Positions 1 through 58,100 of a DNA stretch of 64,000 bases are shown piece by piece. The notes under the pieces were generated by a model. That model had not been told where the DNA came from. It saw nothing but the letters and a program-made list of their open reading frames with translations, and ran no database searches. A program made the translations under genes and the position numbers. Source of the DNA: Lanius collurio (taxonomy: Eukaryota; Chordata; Aves; Passeriformes; Laniidae); the NCBI GenBank assembly GCA_020086605.1, contig JACBWW010000015.1, positions 18,143,484 through 18,207,483 of the forward strand, in the 5' to 3' direction. Position 1 is the first letter of the stretch. Every line of letters begins with the position of its first letter.

Positions 1-417
1 AGAATGAGTTCTACAAGAATTGTGTTTAGCAGACGATGATTAAACAGAGTACATGTTGCTTTCTAATATGAGTGCTAGTTTAATCTTCCCTCTCTACAGT
101 TCTGGAAGTCAAAGAAGAGTTTCTGGGCTGTTAATTTATATAAAGCAGCATAAGAACTTAAGAACTGAAAGGGATGAGGCACTGGTTGAGGTTGTCCAGA
201 GATGTTGCAGTGGACCCCCCCTGAGCCCCCTCCCGGCCGGATCCCTGCCATGTGACTCTGGGTTTGCTTCTGGTGAGTAGCTAGCAACTGGCACTGGCTT
301 AAGTGGGGCTGCACAGTAAAGGAATATTTAGGCTGTTTGTAAACGGTTTAAAATATTCCAAGGCATAAAGAGGCAAGCTTATCACAGAAATTAAGCAATG
401 TACAAAGCTATTCAATT

Positions 418-577
418 ACCAGAGAAACTGTGGACGCCCCATCCCTGGAAGTGTTCAAGTCCAGACTGGAAGGGGCTTTGTGCAACCTTGTCTAGTGGAA
501 GGTGTTCCTGACCATAGCAACAGGGTTGGAACTGCATGACATTTAAGGTCCCTCCCAGCCCAAAAACATTCACCGTG
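418..577 (+). mobile_element. CR1 LINE 3'-end fragment
   Basis: The stretch reads like the 3' end of an avian CR1 element in sense orientation. It has the phrases 'ccatccctggaagtgttcaa', 'tctagtggaaggtgttcctg' and 'ttggaactgcatgac', followed by 'ttaaggtccctcccagccc'. It is a short 5'-truncated copy with no coding capacity. CR1 is the most abundant interspersed repeat of bird genomes, which supports the avian assignment. Confidence 0.85.
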
Positions 578-1559
578 TGCCAATCCTGAAAGGCATCCCT
601 TTTTAAGATGGTTTCCTTGTGGGGGTGGAAGAAGTAAAAGCTGGCATTTAGAAAAAATCCTATGAATTAAACTGATTTCTTTGTGTGTTAGCCAATCATC
701 TGATATTATGGAGTATCATCCAGCAGCAGGTCATGATTTGCATCATAAGCAACTGCCCCCTTAGAAAGGACAGCAGTCTGGCACACTGAATTTTGTAATC
801 AAGACTGACAGCGACTGCCATGCCTAAAACCAGTTACAACTGCCTAGAAATTTCTAACAGGACTGAATTTAAAAACATTTCCAAAAAGCACAGAGCATGC
901 TTATGCAAGGAACTTTTCCTATTTAAATATAAACACGGATGTCTGACAGTTTAGGAATACTCAAATGAACATGGCAACAATCTCGAAAAATTCGGAGCCA
1001 TCAAGCTACTGAAGCAAACTAGCACATTTTTATTATATCCAAAAAATCACTTTCCCTAGTTCCATCTATCAAATCTATTAAACTGACACTGGAGCCACAG
1101 GGGCTGTATTTTCACAAGGAAAATACCTGCTTTCAATATGTTTCATGCTTGTTATGGACTTCACCATTAGAAAACTTTATGGCTCAAAAAGCATAAAGGC
1201 AATTAATGACTTAATAACACAACTCTACACCACAAAAACTACAGAGAATGACTTCTCACCTGGGAGTCCATTACCCTGCCACGCCTGTCTGCTCCAGTTC
1301 AAAGAAAAAAAAAGTTGAAACTTCTAATTTCTCTAGAAAGCAAGTGTGAGGGACACGGGATATAGGGAGAAGCAAGTCAGGGAAGGCCTGATCAGCCACA
1401 TTTTATTATAGGCAAACCACCTCAGCTGCCCAAGAGTCTGCCCAAGCAATACTCACGTTGAACTCACACATACTCAAGACCCCCTACAACTGGCACAGAG
1501 ATTTGCCTTTGTTCAGATTCCCCTTTCCTGTCTCTCAACTTTTTCAAGATACTTCAAAG

Positions 1560-1890
1560 AAGATCAAAAAGCTTGAAAGAAGTGCAGTTGTTTAGTCTAT
1601 AGAAGACAAGATAAATGAGAGACCTGCTCTTGTTCTTCAAAGACAAAGCAAGCTGGTACGAGAATGGGACTAAACTGTTCACCAGGTCTGATGCAGACAT
1701 GAAAAAGAAAGCAAGATTTAAGTTTTGGAAAAGTTTCAAGTAAGAGTAATAGACTGAACAGGCTGCCTTTGGAGGCTGTGGAATATCCATCACTGGAAGG
1801 TTTTAAAAACCAGCTAGGCAAACAACTGTCAGAAGTGATTAAGTTATAATAGACGAGAAGATCTTTTGCTCCTCTTCTGCTAAGGTCTTT
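1560..1890 (+). mobile_element. Eroded CR1 LINE fragment
   Basis: The core at about 1750-1860 ('gaacaggctgcc', 'gaggctgtggaatatccatc', 'actggaaggtttt', 'aaacaactgtcag') matches the 3' part of CR1 in sense orientation. The preceding 190 bases look like a more diverged part of the same element. The edges are approximate. The minus-strand open frames over this stretch are shadows of the repeat. Confidence 0.7.
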
Positions 1891-4766
1891 TTGTAACACT
1901 CAGTGTTAAAAACCCAATCACATTTCTGTCTTTTACACGCCTGTGTTTTATTTAACTTCAAAAACCATGCAGTAAAACCTACCCTTCTGTGATATTTCCA
2001 CACATTCAAGTGTATTTATTTGGGACAACATAATAGACATCAAAGATTTGCTAAATGTTAAAGCAGGATAAAGAAATCACCTGTGAAGCAAAATACCAAT
2101 GTATGCAATTTACACTCACTCTGAACAAATTAAACTCCAACATCATAATGCAGACAGTACTGCATTTTTTTGTCCTCCAAGAGAAAAAATTGTTCAACTA
2201 ATGACTTACTGATCTGGAGTCACTTTAAGATTTTCCTTGAAGGAATTTTTTTTTTAAAGAAAGCACTTTTCCCCAAGCACAAAATAACATAACATTAAAT
2301 ATTACAAAATATTAATAGAAAAAAAGACAGCAGGAGGCTGCTTTGAGAAGTTTCCAAATCTTTTTAAAACTATATTAAATTACGAGTAAGTACGGCTTCC
2401 ATCATACTGGAGGAAAAAAAGCCATCCAAGACCTTTTTCCTCCCCCTGCTGTTTAATACTACTGTAACCATGGAAACAAAAAATAAACATTGATTTCCTC
2501 TCACCCCCAGTATGGCAGGAAATCTAACAGCGGAAATGTTTCTTGGTAAAGGTAAGAACCATGCAGGTAACTGCTCAGAAGAACACATGGTTTCTGGGGG
2601 TCTCTGCTGGACTGACTTCATTTAACTCATATCACTACAAGAAGCAAGAGGTGCTGTTTGCTTTGCTCACATCTGATGTTCCTATCAGCTGTCCTCTGTG
2701 CTGACTCCTCAGTTTTATCTATGTTGGATAGTACTTGACCTTCTTTAGGTTTTAGGTAACACCCCCTTAGAAGAGAAAAACATGAATTAATAGCTGTGAC
2801 ATAATGCAATGAGATCATAATCAGGAAAGTTAAAAAATACTACGGCCGATAACATATTTGTCTTTCTGCACATGTGACCAATCCTCCTAATGACAACTGT
2901 TTTACCTTATTTTCATTATAGAGGTATTTCCCAAGTATGTTCAAGGGACTTATAAAGTAGGTGGGATTTGCAGGCATACAAGACTCAATTCTTCTTTTCA
3001 TTCTTGGCCTTGCAAAATACATTTACCTTGTATTTTGCATCTCAATATGTGTTTTTTCTTGTAAATTCAAGATCCACCCTTCAGTCTGATGTCAAGCTTT
3101 CTCAGACTAACATGACATAAAATTATTTATTCTGCTTTAATGTGGAAAGGGCAGAGAAGCTGAGAAACTGATATTTTTCTAATTTGACTCAACTGGCAAT
3201 TAGTAAATTTACATAGAGCAACAATTTTAGAAGTGGTTTACAGATTCAGAAAGAAAACACAAATCACTACAGTTGATTTTTACCTTATGTTATCTCTCAT
3301 GATCTCATGATTCAAAGTATCACAGTTCCATAGTATAAAATGTGCTGGGTAATAAAAGTATAGAAATACTTTGAGGCATATTTACAATATTTTCAGAAAC
3401 TGTTTTTAAAGCTTCCTGCCAACTGAAATAAGCACACTGTATCTCAGGGTACTACAGGCTAATAGAGAATCAAAGTTTTTAACTTTCTACTTCAGTCCTG
3501 AATTAAGAAACAAGAACACACATCCCAACCCCCAGTGTTACAAAAAAGGTCTCTGAGAAATTTAGGAAACAAAAACAAAGTAAAGATTAAGAGATAAGTT
3601 GGAATACCCAGGAAATTATTGTAACAATGCATCAAATAAAGAATTCTGTGTATCAAGCATTTAGCACAAGATTTCAGTGATAAACTATAATCAAGTATAT
3701 ATATTTCAACATTCTCTAAATTAGGACGCTGTCCTTCACAAATGTGATTTCACCAAGGTAAGCAGGCAACTTTAGAAAGAATTGAGAGGAAGTAAAGGGA
3801 GAAATGCCACCAATAATCTTGCACGATGGAGCATTACTTACAGGGTATCTTATGGCTCTCTTTTCAGGAAAACACAATATTGTGAAACTTGCAGATCAGT
3901 AGCAGAAAGTTAAAGACTCCAGTAGACTAGAATGCATAAATTTTTGATTCTCAAAAATTATTTTAAGAAAATGCTGTGATTTGATTTAAAGGATTTTGCA
4001 AAGCATAAGAAGTCCTAGGGGTTGCTTGCTTCCCCCAGCATGGCATACAATTAACTTAATTCCTAGTTTTGGATAACACAACTAATTGAAACAACAATGA
4101 CATATTAAACAGACTTCAGTCAAATATATTTAGAAGAAAAGCCATGACAGAAAGTATCTCCTAAATCAAAAGGATTAAGAAATATTCATAGACTGCTTAG
4201 CCCTCCTTTGATAAGAGGCCCTAGGTTAACTTGCCACTACTAAATCACACTGAATTAGAATAATATCAAAGCTGTATCATCATACCTTTCTGCATTAAAC
4301 TTATTTTTCAAATTGCTTTCCCACTCAAATATGCTTCATTAACAGAAGCATCAAGTTTTCAAGGCTCTAGGCAACTCGAGTCCTATTATTCCAATCTGAC
4401 GGACTACTTTCAGAATTGCACAAATTTTTTTAGCAAATACCATTTTTCATTTGATACCATTTTATCCACACAATCTACTGCTTTCAGTCTGGAGAATGAG
4501 AAGTTGTTTCCCTCTCTCTTTACATTTAAAGGTGTAAAATAAACCAAGATAGCAATGGATGGAAAATATGCACTTAGTTACAACAGGAAAGAGACATTCC
4601 TGAGCATAAATTTGCTGAAGATAGCTTTAAGAATAATTTCTGTCTTCCACATCTTGCACCTTCAGGATTCAGTGCTGCTAAAACATCAAAACAACTTACA
4701 AATATATTCCTTAAAATTCTCATAAGTCAAAATTAATGCAACAAGAATACATGTGACAAGGTGGAG

Positions 4767-4830
4767 AGAATATATTATGATGAAGCTGTATTGATAAGAA
4801 TATATTATGAATGATGAAGCTGTATTGAAA
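4767..4830. repeat. Tandem duplication, about 30-34 bp, two copies
   Basis: Copy 1 (4767-4796) and copy 2 (4797-4830) share 'agaatatattatga' followed by 'tgaagctgtattga'. The second copy carries an extra 'atga'. This looks like a local slippage duplication in AT-rich DNA. Confidence 0.85.
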
Positions 4831-5085
4831 AGTAATGACCCTTGATGCTACCTAAAAATATACAACAGTACCTCAACTTACTACAGATTTCATGTAAGTA
4901 TCCTGAATCCCAGCACTACTTGTGAAAAGCAATGAGTTCACTTAAAAGAAAACAAGAATCTCTTGAGTTAAAGAAACAGAAAGAAATGTAAGTATTACTT
5001 AGTTTGCAGTAGTTTCATCTTTATTTTGCCAGGTATTAAACCCAGTTCAAAACCACCTACTGATGAGCCTCAGGTACAACACTAC

Positions 5086-5128
5086 CTGATATATACCCGA
5101 TATATATACTGATATATACCCGATATAC
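5086..5128. repeat. AT-rich tandem duplication, about 21-23 bp, two copies
   Basis: The unit 'ctgatatatacccgatata' occurs at 5086 and again at 5109, nearly end to end. Simple local duplication with no coding content. Confidence 0.8.
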
Positions 5129-5971
5129 ACAGTACTCAGGAGCGTTGCCATATGCTGGGGAGCTGTGGAGTGGCAACAAAACCACAAGCTCACCCCTGTT
5201 GATCCAACGCAGGCATTCCTGCACAGAACATGTGCTGTATGTTAAACCTTGTAAGTATCTCTACTGAGGGTGGACCGAATACTTTTTTGAGTTATACTGT
5301 TTTTCACTCGAGTCTATGCAAAACGAACGTTATACAATTAACCAAAAGGGAAGCAGCATCTACTTTTCCTTAATAGCAAACGCCAGCCGATACTCCGTGC
5401 ACGTACTTTGCAGGCTAATACAGATTTTTCTTGAACAGCCACCACTATGCCGCTTCCAAACCCTCATTCCAAGGACAGGGCTGAATAAAGGAACACAACC
5501 GATCTGAGATCAACCACTTCACGTGCGGGCGCGTCCTCCACGCACAGCGCGGGATCTGAATTTGCAGTGATGCCCTACAGCTACAGTGAGCCTCAAGCCC
5601 TGCCGTAAAATCCTTTACGTGAACTGAACCACGACCATAAATGCCGCTCCCTGCAGCTCCCGGCTATGGCCCTGCCCCTCCGCCGGGTACTGCCCTCACA
5701 AGGGCGGCCTCCCTGCGCCCACCGCCACAGGGCATCCCCGCTCCACCCGACCCGCGCTGCGCTGGGGGCTCGAAGCAAATTAACAGGAACAAATTAGCGG
5801 GACCCTGCCCAGCTCCCGCCCACCCCAGGGAGCTCGGCCCGGCCGGCCCGGCCCGTGGGGCAGCCCCAGGGAGCGCATGGCGCCGTCCCCCAGAGCTGGC
5901 GAGGGAGCACCGAGAGCGCGGAGAGGGCCGAGCGCGTCCGGCCGAGCCCGCGGCCCCGCCGGGACACTCAC

Positions 5972-6150
5972 ATGAACCGAGGAGCCGCCGCCGCTGCCCG
6001 CCCGGGGAAGAAGGACCCGCTGCCGGGGCTGCGCTAGCGAGCGCCTGAGGTTTGTAAGCAGGCGCCCAGGAAAGCCTCGCTCCCCCTCAGCAAGCACAAG
6101 GCTAAGGCGCCCAACGCGCCCTTCCCGAAACACTGGCAGAGCACACACAC
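5972..6150 (-). other. Candidate non-coding first exon of the divergent gene (AIMP1?)
   Basis: On the minus strand the sequence 'cctcggttcat' is followed at once by a consensus donor, GTGAGTG (plus 5965-5971). A transcript starting in the island and running leftwards could splice here. The upper boundary is a guess. AIMP1 (p43, scaffold of the multi-tRNA-synthetase complex) is the expected divergent neighbour by synteny, but no AIMP1 coding sequence is visible, so the assignment rests on context only. Confidence 0.3.
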
Positions 6151-6177
6151 ACACGGGGGGAAGGGTATTAAGCTCCC

Positions 6178-6194
6178 TCTTTTTTTTTTTTTTT
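6178..6194. repeat. Poly-T tract inside the CpG island
   Basis: An uninterrupted run of about 17 T lies between GC-rich blocks of the island. It could be an old poly-A tail of an antisense insertion or simple slippage. Confidence 0.7.
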
Positions 6195-6296
6195 GGTTAT
6201 GTTGTTTTTGTTTTGTAACAACCCGAACAAAAAGGATGCTCAGGCACCGTGCAGGTCGCCCCTAAGGTCCTACGGCGAGCGGCCGGCGGAGCGCAG

Positions 6297-6345
6297 TGAC
6301 GTCGCTGAGGGGGCGGGGCGCGGCGGGGCGGCGGCTCTCGCGCAG
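6297..6345 (+). other. Candidate end of TBCK 5'-UTR exon 1, with CRE-like and GC-box motifs
   Basis: A plausible donor (CGCAG|GTACC) ends a GC-rich segment at 6345. Just upstream are a CRE-like TGACGTCG (6297-6304) and a GC box GGGGGCGGGGCG (6309-6320). The first coding exon of TBCK has its own acceptor, so at least one upstream non-coding exon must exist; this is the best candidate seen. An alternative donor (TTT|GTAAGC) lies at 6054. The motifs may instead be promoter sequence upstream of the true start. Confidence 0.35.
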
Positions 6346-9300
6346 GTACCCCCGGCCCTTTNTCACTTGAGTGATGTTTTAATATTGCTACAAAGGAATT
6401 ACTGTTTAGCATTTTCACAAAAAACTTTTCAAATAGAGTTGGAATACTTATTTCAATTAATGTTAGAGAAGTTAGAAAATTTTGTAAAAGAAGATGTTTT
6501 GATGTAAAGTTAGAGGGGAAAACATTTAATAAAAACAGTACTGCTGACATGTAGATTTTTTAGCAATATAATGGCATTTTGTAGTAGATGCTTATACTGC
6601 AGATGGAAAAAAAAAATCCCCTCTCATTGTTGTGATTGTCCTAACAAACCCTTATTTATTTTCTGTTCTCCCTTCCATAAGAATCTGAATTCAACTTTTC
6701 TTGATACCTGTTCTGCATTTTAATAAACTTTGTGAAATCACTCAGTTTCAGGGTTTTTTGTGAAGTAGCAACACTAGTTAGAATTGTGTCTTTTATTTCA
6801 GTTATTTTATTAAATTAATAATTGTTGTAGTTGCAGCAGGAATATTTTAAGATCAAAGTTATTTTGTGTAAGAATTTCCTCTTACAAAATAGCCTGCTTT
6901 GTTTAACTTACCATGATTTAATGAAGAAGTGTAAGTACAGGATATTTAGGCTACCTACTCTCCTGAAATTGCTCTTAGTTGCTTTAAAACTAATTCAATA
7001 GCGGTATTGATTATAATTATGTCTTAATTCTGAAAAGCTGCCTTCCTTAGGTGAGGGATATTTACACCTGAGTACTCAGGAGGCATTTAACTAAATAGCC
7101 ATTACTACATGGCTACTTGCCATTGTTTCTGCATGTGAATGCTTTAGGATAATTTACTGATTTGTTTCACTGGATGGATTCATTCAGGTTGGTCTCTTTA
7201 TATGTGCAATATTTGCTTCTGAGAATCAGATTTAATATGTTTTGATTTTTTTTTCCTAAGAGCGAAGTTCTAAGTGTACATTAACTCAATCACCTTAGTA
7301 CTGCTGCAGTGAAGAAGTTGTAACCGATGTTTCTAGAAGAGGCTGACTTCTGAGGAAAAAAACTTTTTCTCTGAGAGCAGTAGATATTCAGAGGAGCAAA
7401 TAAATTGCTCAGTAGATGGAGTTCCATTTTGTATTTTATTTCGTGTTTTGGACACCAAACAGCTATCTAGTGCAAGATTTTCAAAGTGGTGCTAATCTTA
7501 ATATTGGAACAGGAATTTCTAAAGGGTTTTTTTTTTTTGTTTGCTGATTTTGCTGAGGATTTTGGTTAGTGGTTTTGTGTACTATAAAGGTTTCTAAGGG
7601 GGATTTAGATGAAAGTAGGGAGCTAGGGAAGGTTGTTCAGAGGTGGGATGCAAAAAATTCGCTTCTGGACTTTTAATCTTTATGCCAGCCATGTTTCACG
7701 GCTGTGATAGACTGTCTCCCATAGATGGAATAAATGGTGCTTTGGAAACAGTGACTCAGTAATTTTAGATAACATTAATAAGACAAGTCTTCTCTTTCTC
7801 TTCCATCCTAGCTGTTTTGGATTATTAGAATTGAATTTCCAGAATTTAATCCCAAAATTGAATTTGTGTTAGCTGGTTCTGGCGTTAGTTTAAAATAACA
7901 AACCTTTCTTCTTCTCTTCCTATTTTTATTTCAAAGTCACAGAGAAGTTCTGCGGGATATAATTAATTCCTTCAAATCATAAAATTAGTGCAGTATGTGT
8001 CTTTTCTATGCAGTAAAAGTGAGTTTGAGGTGTAAAATTGTGTGCATTGAACTAAGGAAAATGCGTAGCACTCTCCTGTGTCTACAGTTCTGCTAGACTT
8101 TGATGTGAAGTGAAAAAAAGAAACCAAAAACAAACACCCTCAATTAAAAATAGTCAGAGGAGAGCTTTTTTCAGATGAACTTTTAAAAATATCTATAACC
8201 ATTCTTTTTGAATTTAGAAATGTTAGTAAGTTACTAGAGAAATGTTGAGACTGAAAAAATTTGTTAAAAAACACCCTTTCATTTAAACTGTAATATGTGT
8301 TCCTTTCTAAAGGTGGTGGAAGACTTAAGTTTGAGGTTACTTGTTTTATTTTTCAACTCCGTCCCTGAAATTTATGAAAATGGCGAATTAAGCAGAGATC
8401 AGAGTTTATCTGTGAGGGTAACAATTGACAGAACTGGCTGGTTTCCATCATCATCAGAGAAAACTTTTTTCATCGCTTTCTTGTTTTCCCTGGAATTAAT
8501 TATGTAGGAAGAGAACGTGTTTTATTGCATACCTTTTAAAATTCTTTATTGATTCCTTTAGGTAGGCAACAGGAAAGTTTGTTTGCTTATCCAATGTCTT
8601 GCTTTTTGCCCATCTGGTTTCTAACCAAAGGAGGCAAATGATAAGTCTGAAGTTGCCTACTTGAACACATTGTAGGTGCTGTAATTCCTCCTTGTAAGCC
8701 AAGTGATCTGGAGTGCAAGGAAAGTTTAATCACTTAAACTGGTTATTGAATGGATGGTATTTAACAATTCTTTTTATTAAAATTCCTTTCTAAATGTCAG
8801 CTGAGTGCAGCTACAATGTATTAGAGAAGTATTATCTAACATTATTTTTCCATGGTAAAAATGAGACCGTTTTACCTCAGTTAATATATTGTACACAATA
8901 TATACATATGTACATATTTACCTTCTTAGAGACATAATATATCTTGCTGCTAGGCATAATCTTACTCCTCTTTCCCTCCACTGTGATCATAATAACTTGG
9001 TTTTATTTTAGAGCAAGCATTAGAGTACCATTGTGCCAAGCAAGATTATAATTGAATCTGTAGCCTACCATATATATTTTATTTCTGAAATGGAATAGTT
9101 ATTTGGCAGACTTGATGTTTCTTAACATGGAATGTTAATGAATAATAAAGAATGGGGTTTCTTATTGTAAATATGGTGTTAAAGATTTCCAGTTGGAACC
9201 TGCTATTCACCAATAAATCTTTGTGCTTGCACTCTGTCCAACTGATGTCTTTCCAATGGAAAATTCTAACTGTAATGTGCATTGTTCACATCATAAAATA

Positions 9301-9906
9301 AATCATCTGCAAAAAACTATGAAATATTCATGAGATATGAAAGTATTGAATCTTTACAAATAAGACTTTAAATAAAAATAATATAATAAATATTCCAATT
9401 CTTAAAGCTGTTTCAGATTTTTCTTCCTTTTTAAAGTTTGATCCTTAACATTATACATTCATATTTAATATGGTTATATTTATTAGAATGCAAAAGTACA
9501 TATCTCATGTCTGTGTTTCTTTGGGGGAGAAAAACCACAAATGAGATCAGTCTTTTATATTTGTTTTGTATCTTGACTGTATTATTTAAAATACAAGGTA
9601 TCTTTCATAATTTCCATTTGTATAGACTTACTAAATAAGTTTGATATGTAGGGATCTTTGTGCAACCTATCTGGAGTTGCTCTCAGTTGGGATTCACAAA
9701 TAAATTTAGTAGTTTTTTACTGGGAATTTTGTGATTGTTCCCTTAGAGATAGAATAATTTTGAGACACCAAATTGTTAAGTCTTCTGTTTCTCCTGTGTG
9801 ACTTCCTGAGGAAAAACAACCACTTTAATTGCATTATTTAGTAAACAACTAGTAACCTGAATCTGTATCTTTTGCTGATAAATTTTTACTCTGTTCTCTA
9901 TTTAAG
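6346..9906 (+). other. TBCK intron 1 (probable)
   Basis: AT-rich non-coding sequence between the candidate exon 1 donor and the exon 2 acceptor (TTTAAG at 9906). One ambiguous base (N) sits at 6362. Nothing else was recognised except T-rich runs and a small perfect inverted repeat at 8884-8903 (arms atatattgt / acaatatat). Confidence 0.5.
6362..6362. other. Ambiguous base (N) at the edge of the CpG island
   Basis: A single N separates the GC-rich island ('cccccggcccttt') from AT-rich sequence. This is likely a base-call or assembly join problem in GC-rich DNA. Confidence 0.9.
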
Positions 9907-55160
<45,254 letters not shown>

Positions 55161-58100
55161 GTACAGAAAAAAACTGTTTCTTCCTTTTTTCTGTCTTCTC
55201 CAGTGTGTTTCTAAATATATGTTTAGAAATCATGGTAGATTTAGGCAAACTCACTGCCAGAGTGTGTAGATCTTAACTACAATTTATTGTAGTTAGTTGA
55301 AGTCTTTTTGCTGTCATCAGCAAGAATGCAGTAGGGTTGTTATTTCCAGGTGAAGATTGGAGTGTTTTGTTGTGAAATTTAGAACAATTTAGTATAATTC
55401 AGAAGCAAGTGTTCATAATCATGCCACATGCAGACACCCTCCAGTTGATATGAGTTATTTTTTTAAACAGTTTGAGTACTGTTCTGAATAGTCCTTTTCC
55501 ACTTTGCTGGTATCGGCCTGTTTTCCTTTCAAATATAATTAGACTTCTACTGTGGAAGTAATTAATGTAAAAGAACTGAGGAAAGCAGTATAGGAAGCTA
55601 TTGGAATTCCTATGTTGAATGTTTCTATTTGGAATGTAAAGCTTTTAGAAGAACTTTGAAAATTGTATCAGTGTCTGCATGATCATTGTGCAGGTCTATG
55701 TGTTTGCTCAATGGGAGGTGATCAACCTAGCCATGCAAACAAGTACATTAAAAAAAAAATTGCAGTTAACCATGCAGTTTGGATCTTCCTTCTGAGCAGG
55801 TGTCTAGTAAGAAAGTAGAATGCATTAGAACTGAGTAAGCCACGTCACCTGAAAGATGTGTTTTAGTTGTAGTAACACAAGTAGAAAGGCTGCTGCACTC
55901 AGAACATGCTTTTGTTCTTATATTAATTCCCTCCCTCCAACTCAGGATCTTACTTATGTAATACAGGTCTTAGGTAAGAGGTGGCAGTGTTTTAAATGTG
56001 TGTACTTGTGTTTTAAATGTGTGGCTTTTCTTTAGATAACTCTAACTTTGGGGTAGTTACTGGGGTAATTATGGATTTAGTGAGCTCTACTTTACCACCA
56101 TGTGTGTAATTCCGTAATTCATGTTCATTTAAATTAATTCATATTCAGAAGAACTGAAGGAGAGAATGAAGTTTGGAGGAGAATTTAACAGGTCTTGCCA
56201 AGTGTTGCAGTCTCCACAACCACAGTTTACAGAGGTTAGCAGCAGTCTAGGCTATGGCCGCAAGCAGATGAGGCTGAGTTCACAGTTGTGTAAGTCAGTG
56301 AGCACCATAAATGAAGCTCTGTGATTTCTTTGAAAAAAACTGTTATCACAAATTGTCTCTCACTGTACACCTTTCCATATGGGTCTGGATTTCAGAATTT
56401 GTCTTCTACTTATTAGTTTAGTATGTACTATGCATTTGGTACTGTATTTTTCAGTTTATAAGAAATTGAATTAGGCCATTCCTTATAGTGTAGAATTTTA
56501 ATTTTCAATCTGTATGCTTAGTCATTTCACATGCTCATGGTAAATTTAATGGGATATCTACAGATGGCTGAAATGTGAGTGCTAAACTAAAAGATTGACT
56601 CTCCCCATCCTCTCCTCCCTCATGGGTCAGCTGTATGTCCTCGTTAAGTACAGATTCATTAATATTTAACTTTTTTTCTTGCCTAAGGTCATTTCTCCAT
56701 AATTCTTTTTTTCTTGAAGGGTGCTAAATTATAGATTCCAATTTATCTTAAATCAGCTGATTTACTGACAGTGGAAACACTTTATGCTGAGGTCGTGTAT
56801 AAGAACACATTAGTTCTTGTAATACATATCTGTTCATATAATAAAATTAAATCACTAAAATCTGTAGTGGTATAATGTACATGCATTCTGCTGGTTGTAG
56901 TTGATGACAACTTTGCTGATACTCTGGTAGGAAATACAAATTTCTGAAAATATATTTTTATTCTTAAATTGGTGGTATCTGTGATAATTAGGATGTCAAC
57001 AGTGGCTCGGTTGAATATTTTGAGATTAATCTAAAGCATACCATAAAATACTGCTTAGTAAAACTACTAAGGGAGAAAAAAATAAAGATGAAAAGACAAT
57101 CCTAGTGTGACTTAAAAGTTAAATGTTGTTGGTCTAGCTTAATCAGTAACTTTTTCAACATATAATTCTCTTAGCCTTGTCCCTTTTTTTGTCTGACCTG
57201 AGTCTTATTTCTGATTAAAAAGTATTGACTCATTATGCATTTTGTCACCTGTGTCTTCCAAACAAGACTCCTGTTATTTTGGTTACTATAAATTGTGTGC
57301 CAAGGCTGAGAATTTTCTGAAAGTAATTTACAAATGACCTTCACCTGAAACTAGGTCACTCCCAGGAAGAGATTGTTGTTCAAAACATGTGCAGTAATTT
57401 TAAACTAAAATCAATTGTTGCTCAACAGTCTGTAACTCCTGCGATTTTTAAGCTTTGTGTGCAGTGGAATGGCTTATTTCAGACTGCCACTGAAAACAAC
57501 CTCCTTTCCAGACTGATAAAGGTATTTTGCTGTCATCTTGCAGCTTTGTGGAACACTTTTAATATTTCTTATTTTTACAAAACAAAAACCCCACTGCCTA
57601 ATTTCCAGTTCATTGTATAAAACACAGTTTCAATTACTGTTTTAAAATAATAGTGATGTTAGGAAAATGAAGGGGCATTGTGTCCTTAATGATTACTTGG
57701 TTCTGAAAACCCTTTCCAATACTCGTCTCAAAGCTTTGGCCATATTTTATCTATAAAGCCAATACAATTGAGCATTACTTGGTATTTTTGGGATCTCTGT
57801 TGGAAATTTAATTTTATTTTTGTATAGTTTAAACAGTGTCTTAGCATATCAGGAAATTTATTTGAAGATTTTGAAAAAAAAATTGCTTAATTAACAATAC
57901 TGGAAAATCCTTTTGCAACAAATGTCCCCTTGTAGTAACAAATATCCTAGTTCATTCCTCATGGAGCTGTATGAAGGGGGCATATAAGCAGCTGCTAAAC
58001 CTTAAATAGATTTAGGTTGTTTAGGAAATTACTACCCCAAAGTGCTGGGGGTTTTTAACTTAAATTCTTTTTCATTTTTCTTTCTTTTTTTTTTCCTTGT

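Larger units (their letters stand above)
1..5520. other. Non-coding flank upstream of the CpG island
   Basis: No exon or gene could be recognised on either strand in this AT-rich stretch apart from the repeats listed separately. In human and other vertebrates the gene head-to-head with TBCK is AIMP1, which would run on the minus strand here, so this is probably AIMP1 intron 1 or intergenic DNA. I looked for minus-strand coding similar to the AIMP1 N-terminal coiled-coil region and did not find it. The short open frames are low complexity or repeat derived. Confidence 0.6.
5525..6361. promoter_or_regulatory. CpG island, probable bidirectional promoter (TBCK / AIMP1 side)
   Basis: This roughly 840-bp block is strongly GC- and CpG-rich within otherwise AT-rich DNA and has no obvious TATA box, typical of housekeeping CpG-island promoters. 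It lies 3.6 kb before the first TBCK coding exon. In other vertebrates TBCK and AIMP1 start head to head from one such island. Here the plus strand offers a donor after 6345 and the minus strand a strong donor (GTGAGT) below 5972, consistent with divergent first exons. The open frames over the island come from GC-rich composition and are not genes. Transcription start sites cannot be fixed from sequence alone. Confidence 0.75.

Noticed and set aside
3757..3800. A plus-strand phrase (caggcaactttagaaagaattg) that faintly recalls the AIMP1 coiled-coil coding sequence
   Set aside because: It lies on the wrong strand for the head-to-head gene, hits a stop after a few codons and has no good splice sites.
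5641..6154. Long open frames on both strands of the CpG island
   Set aside because: They are Pro/Ala/Arg-rich, overlap on opposite strands and have no recognisable domain. They reflect GC composition of the promoter.
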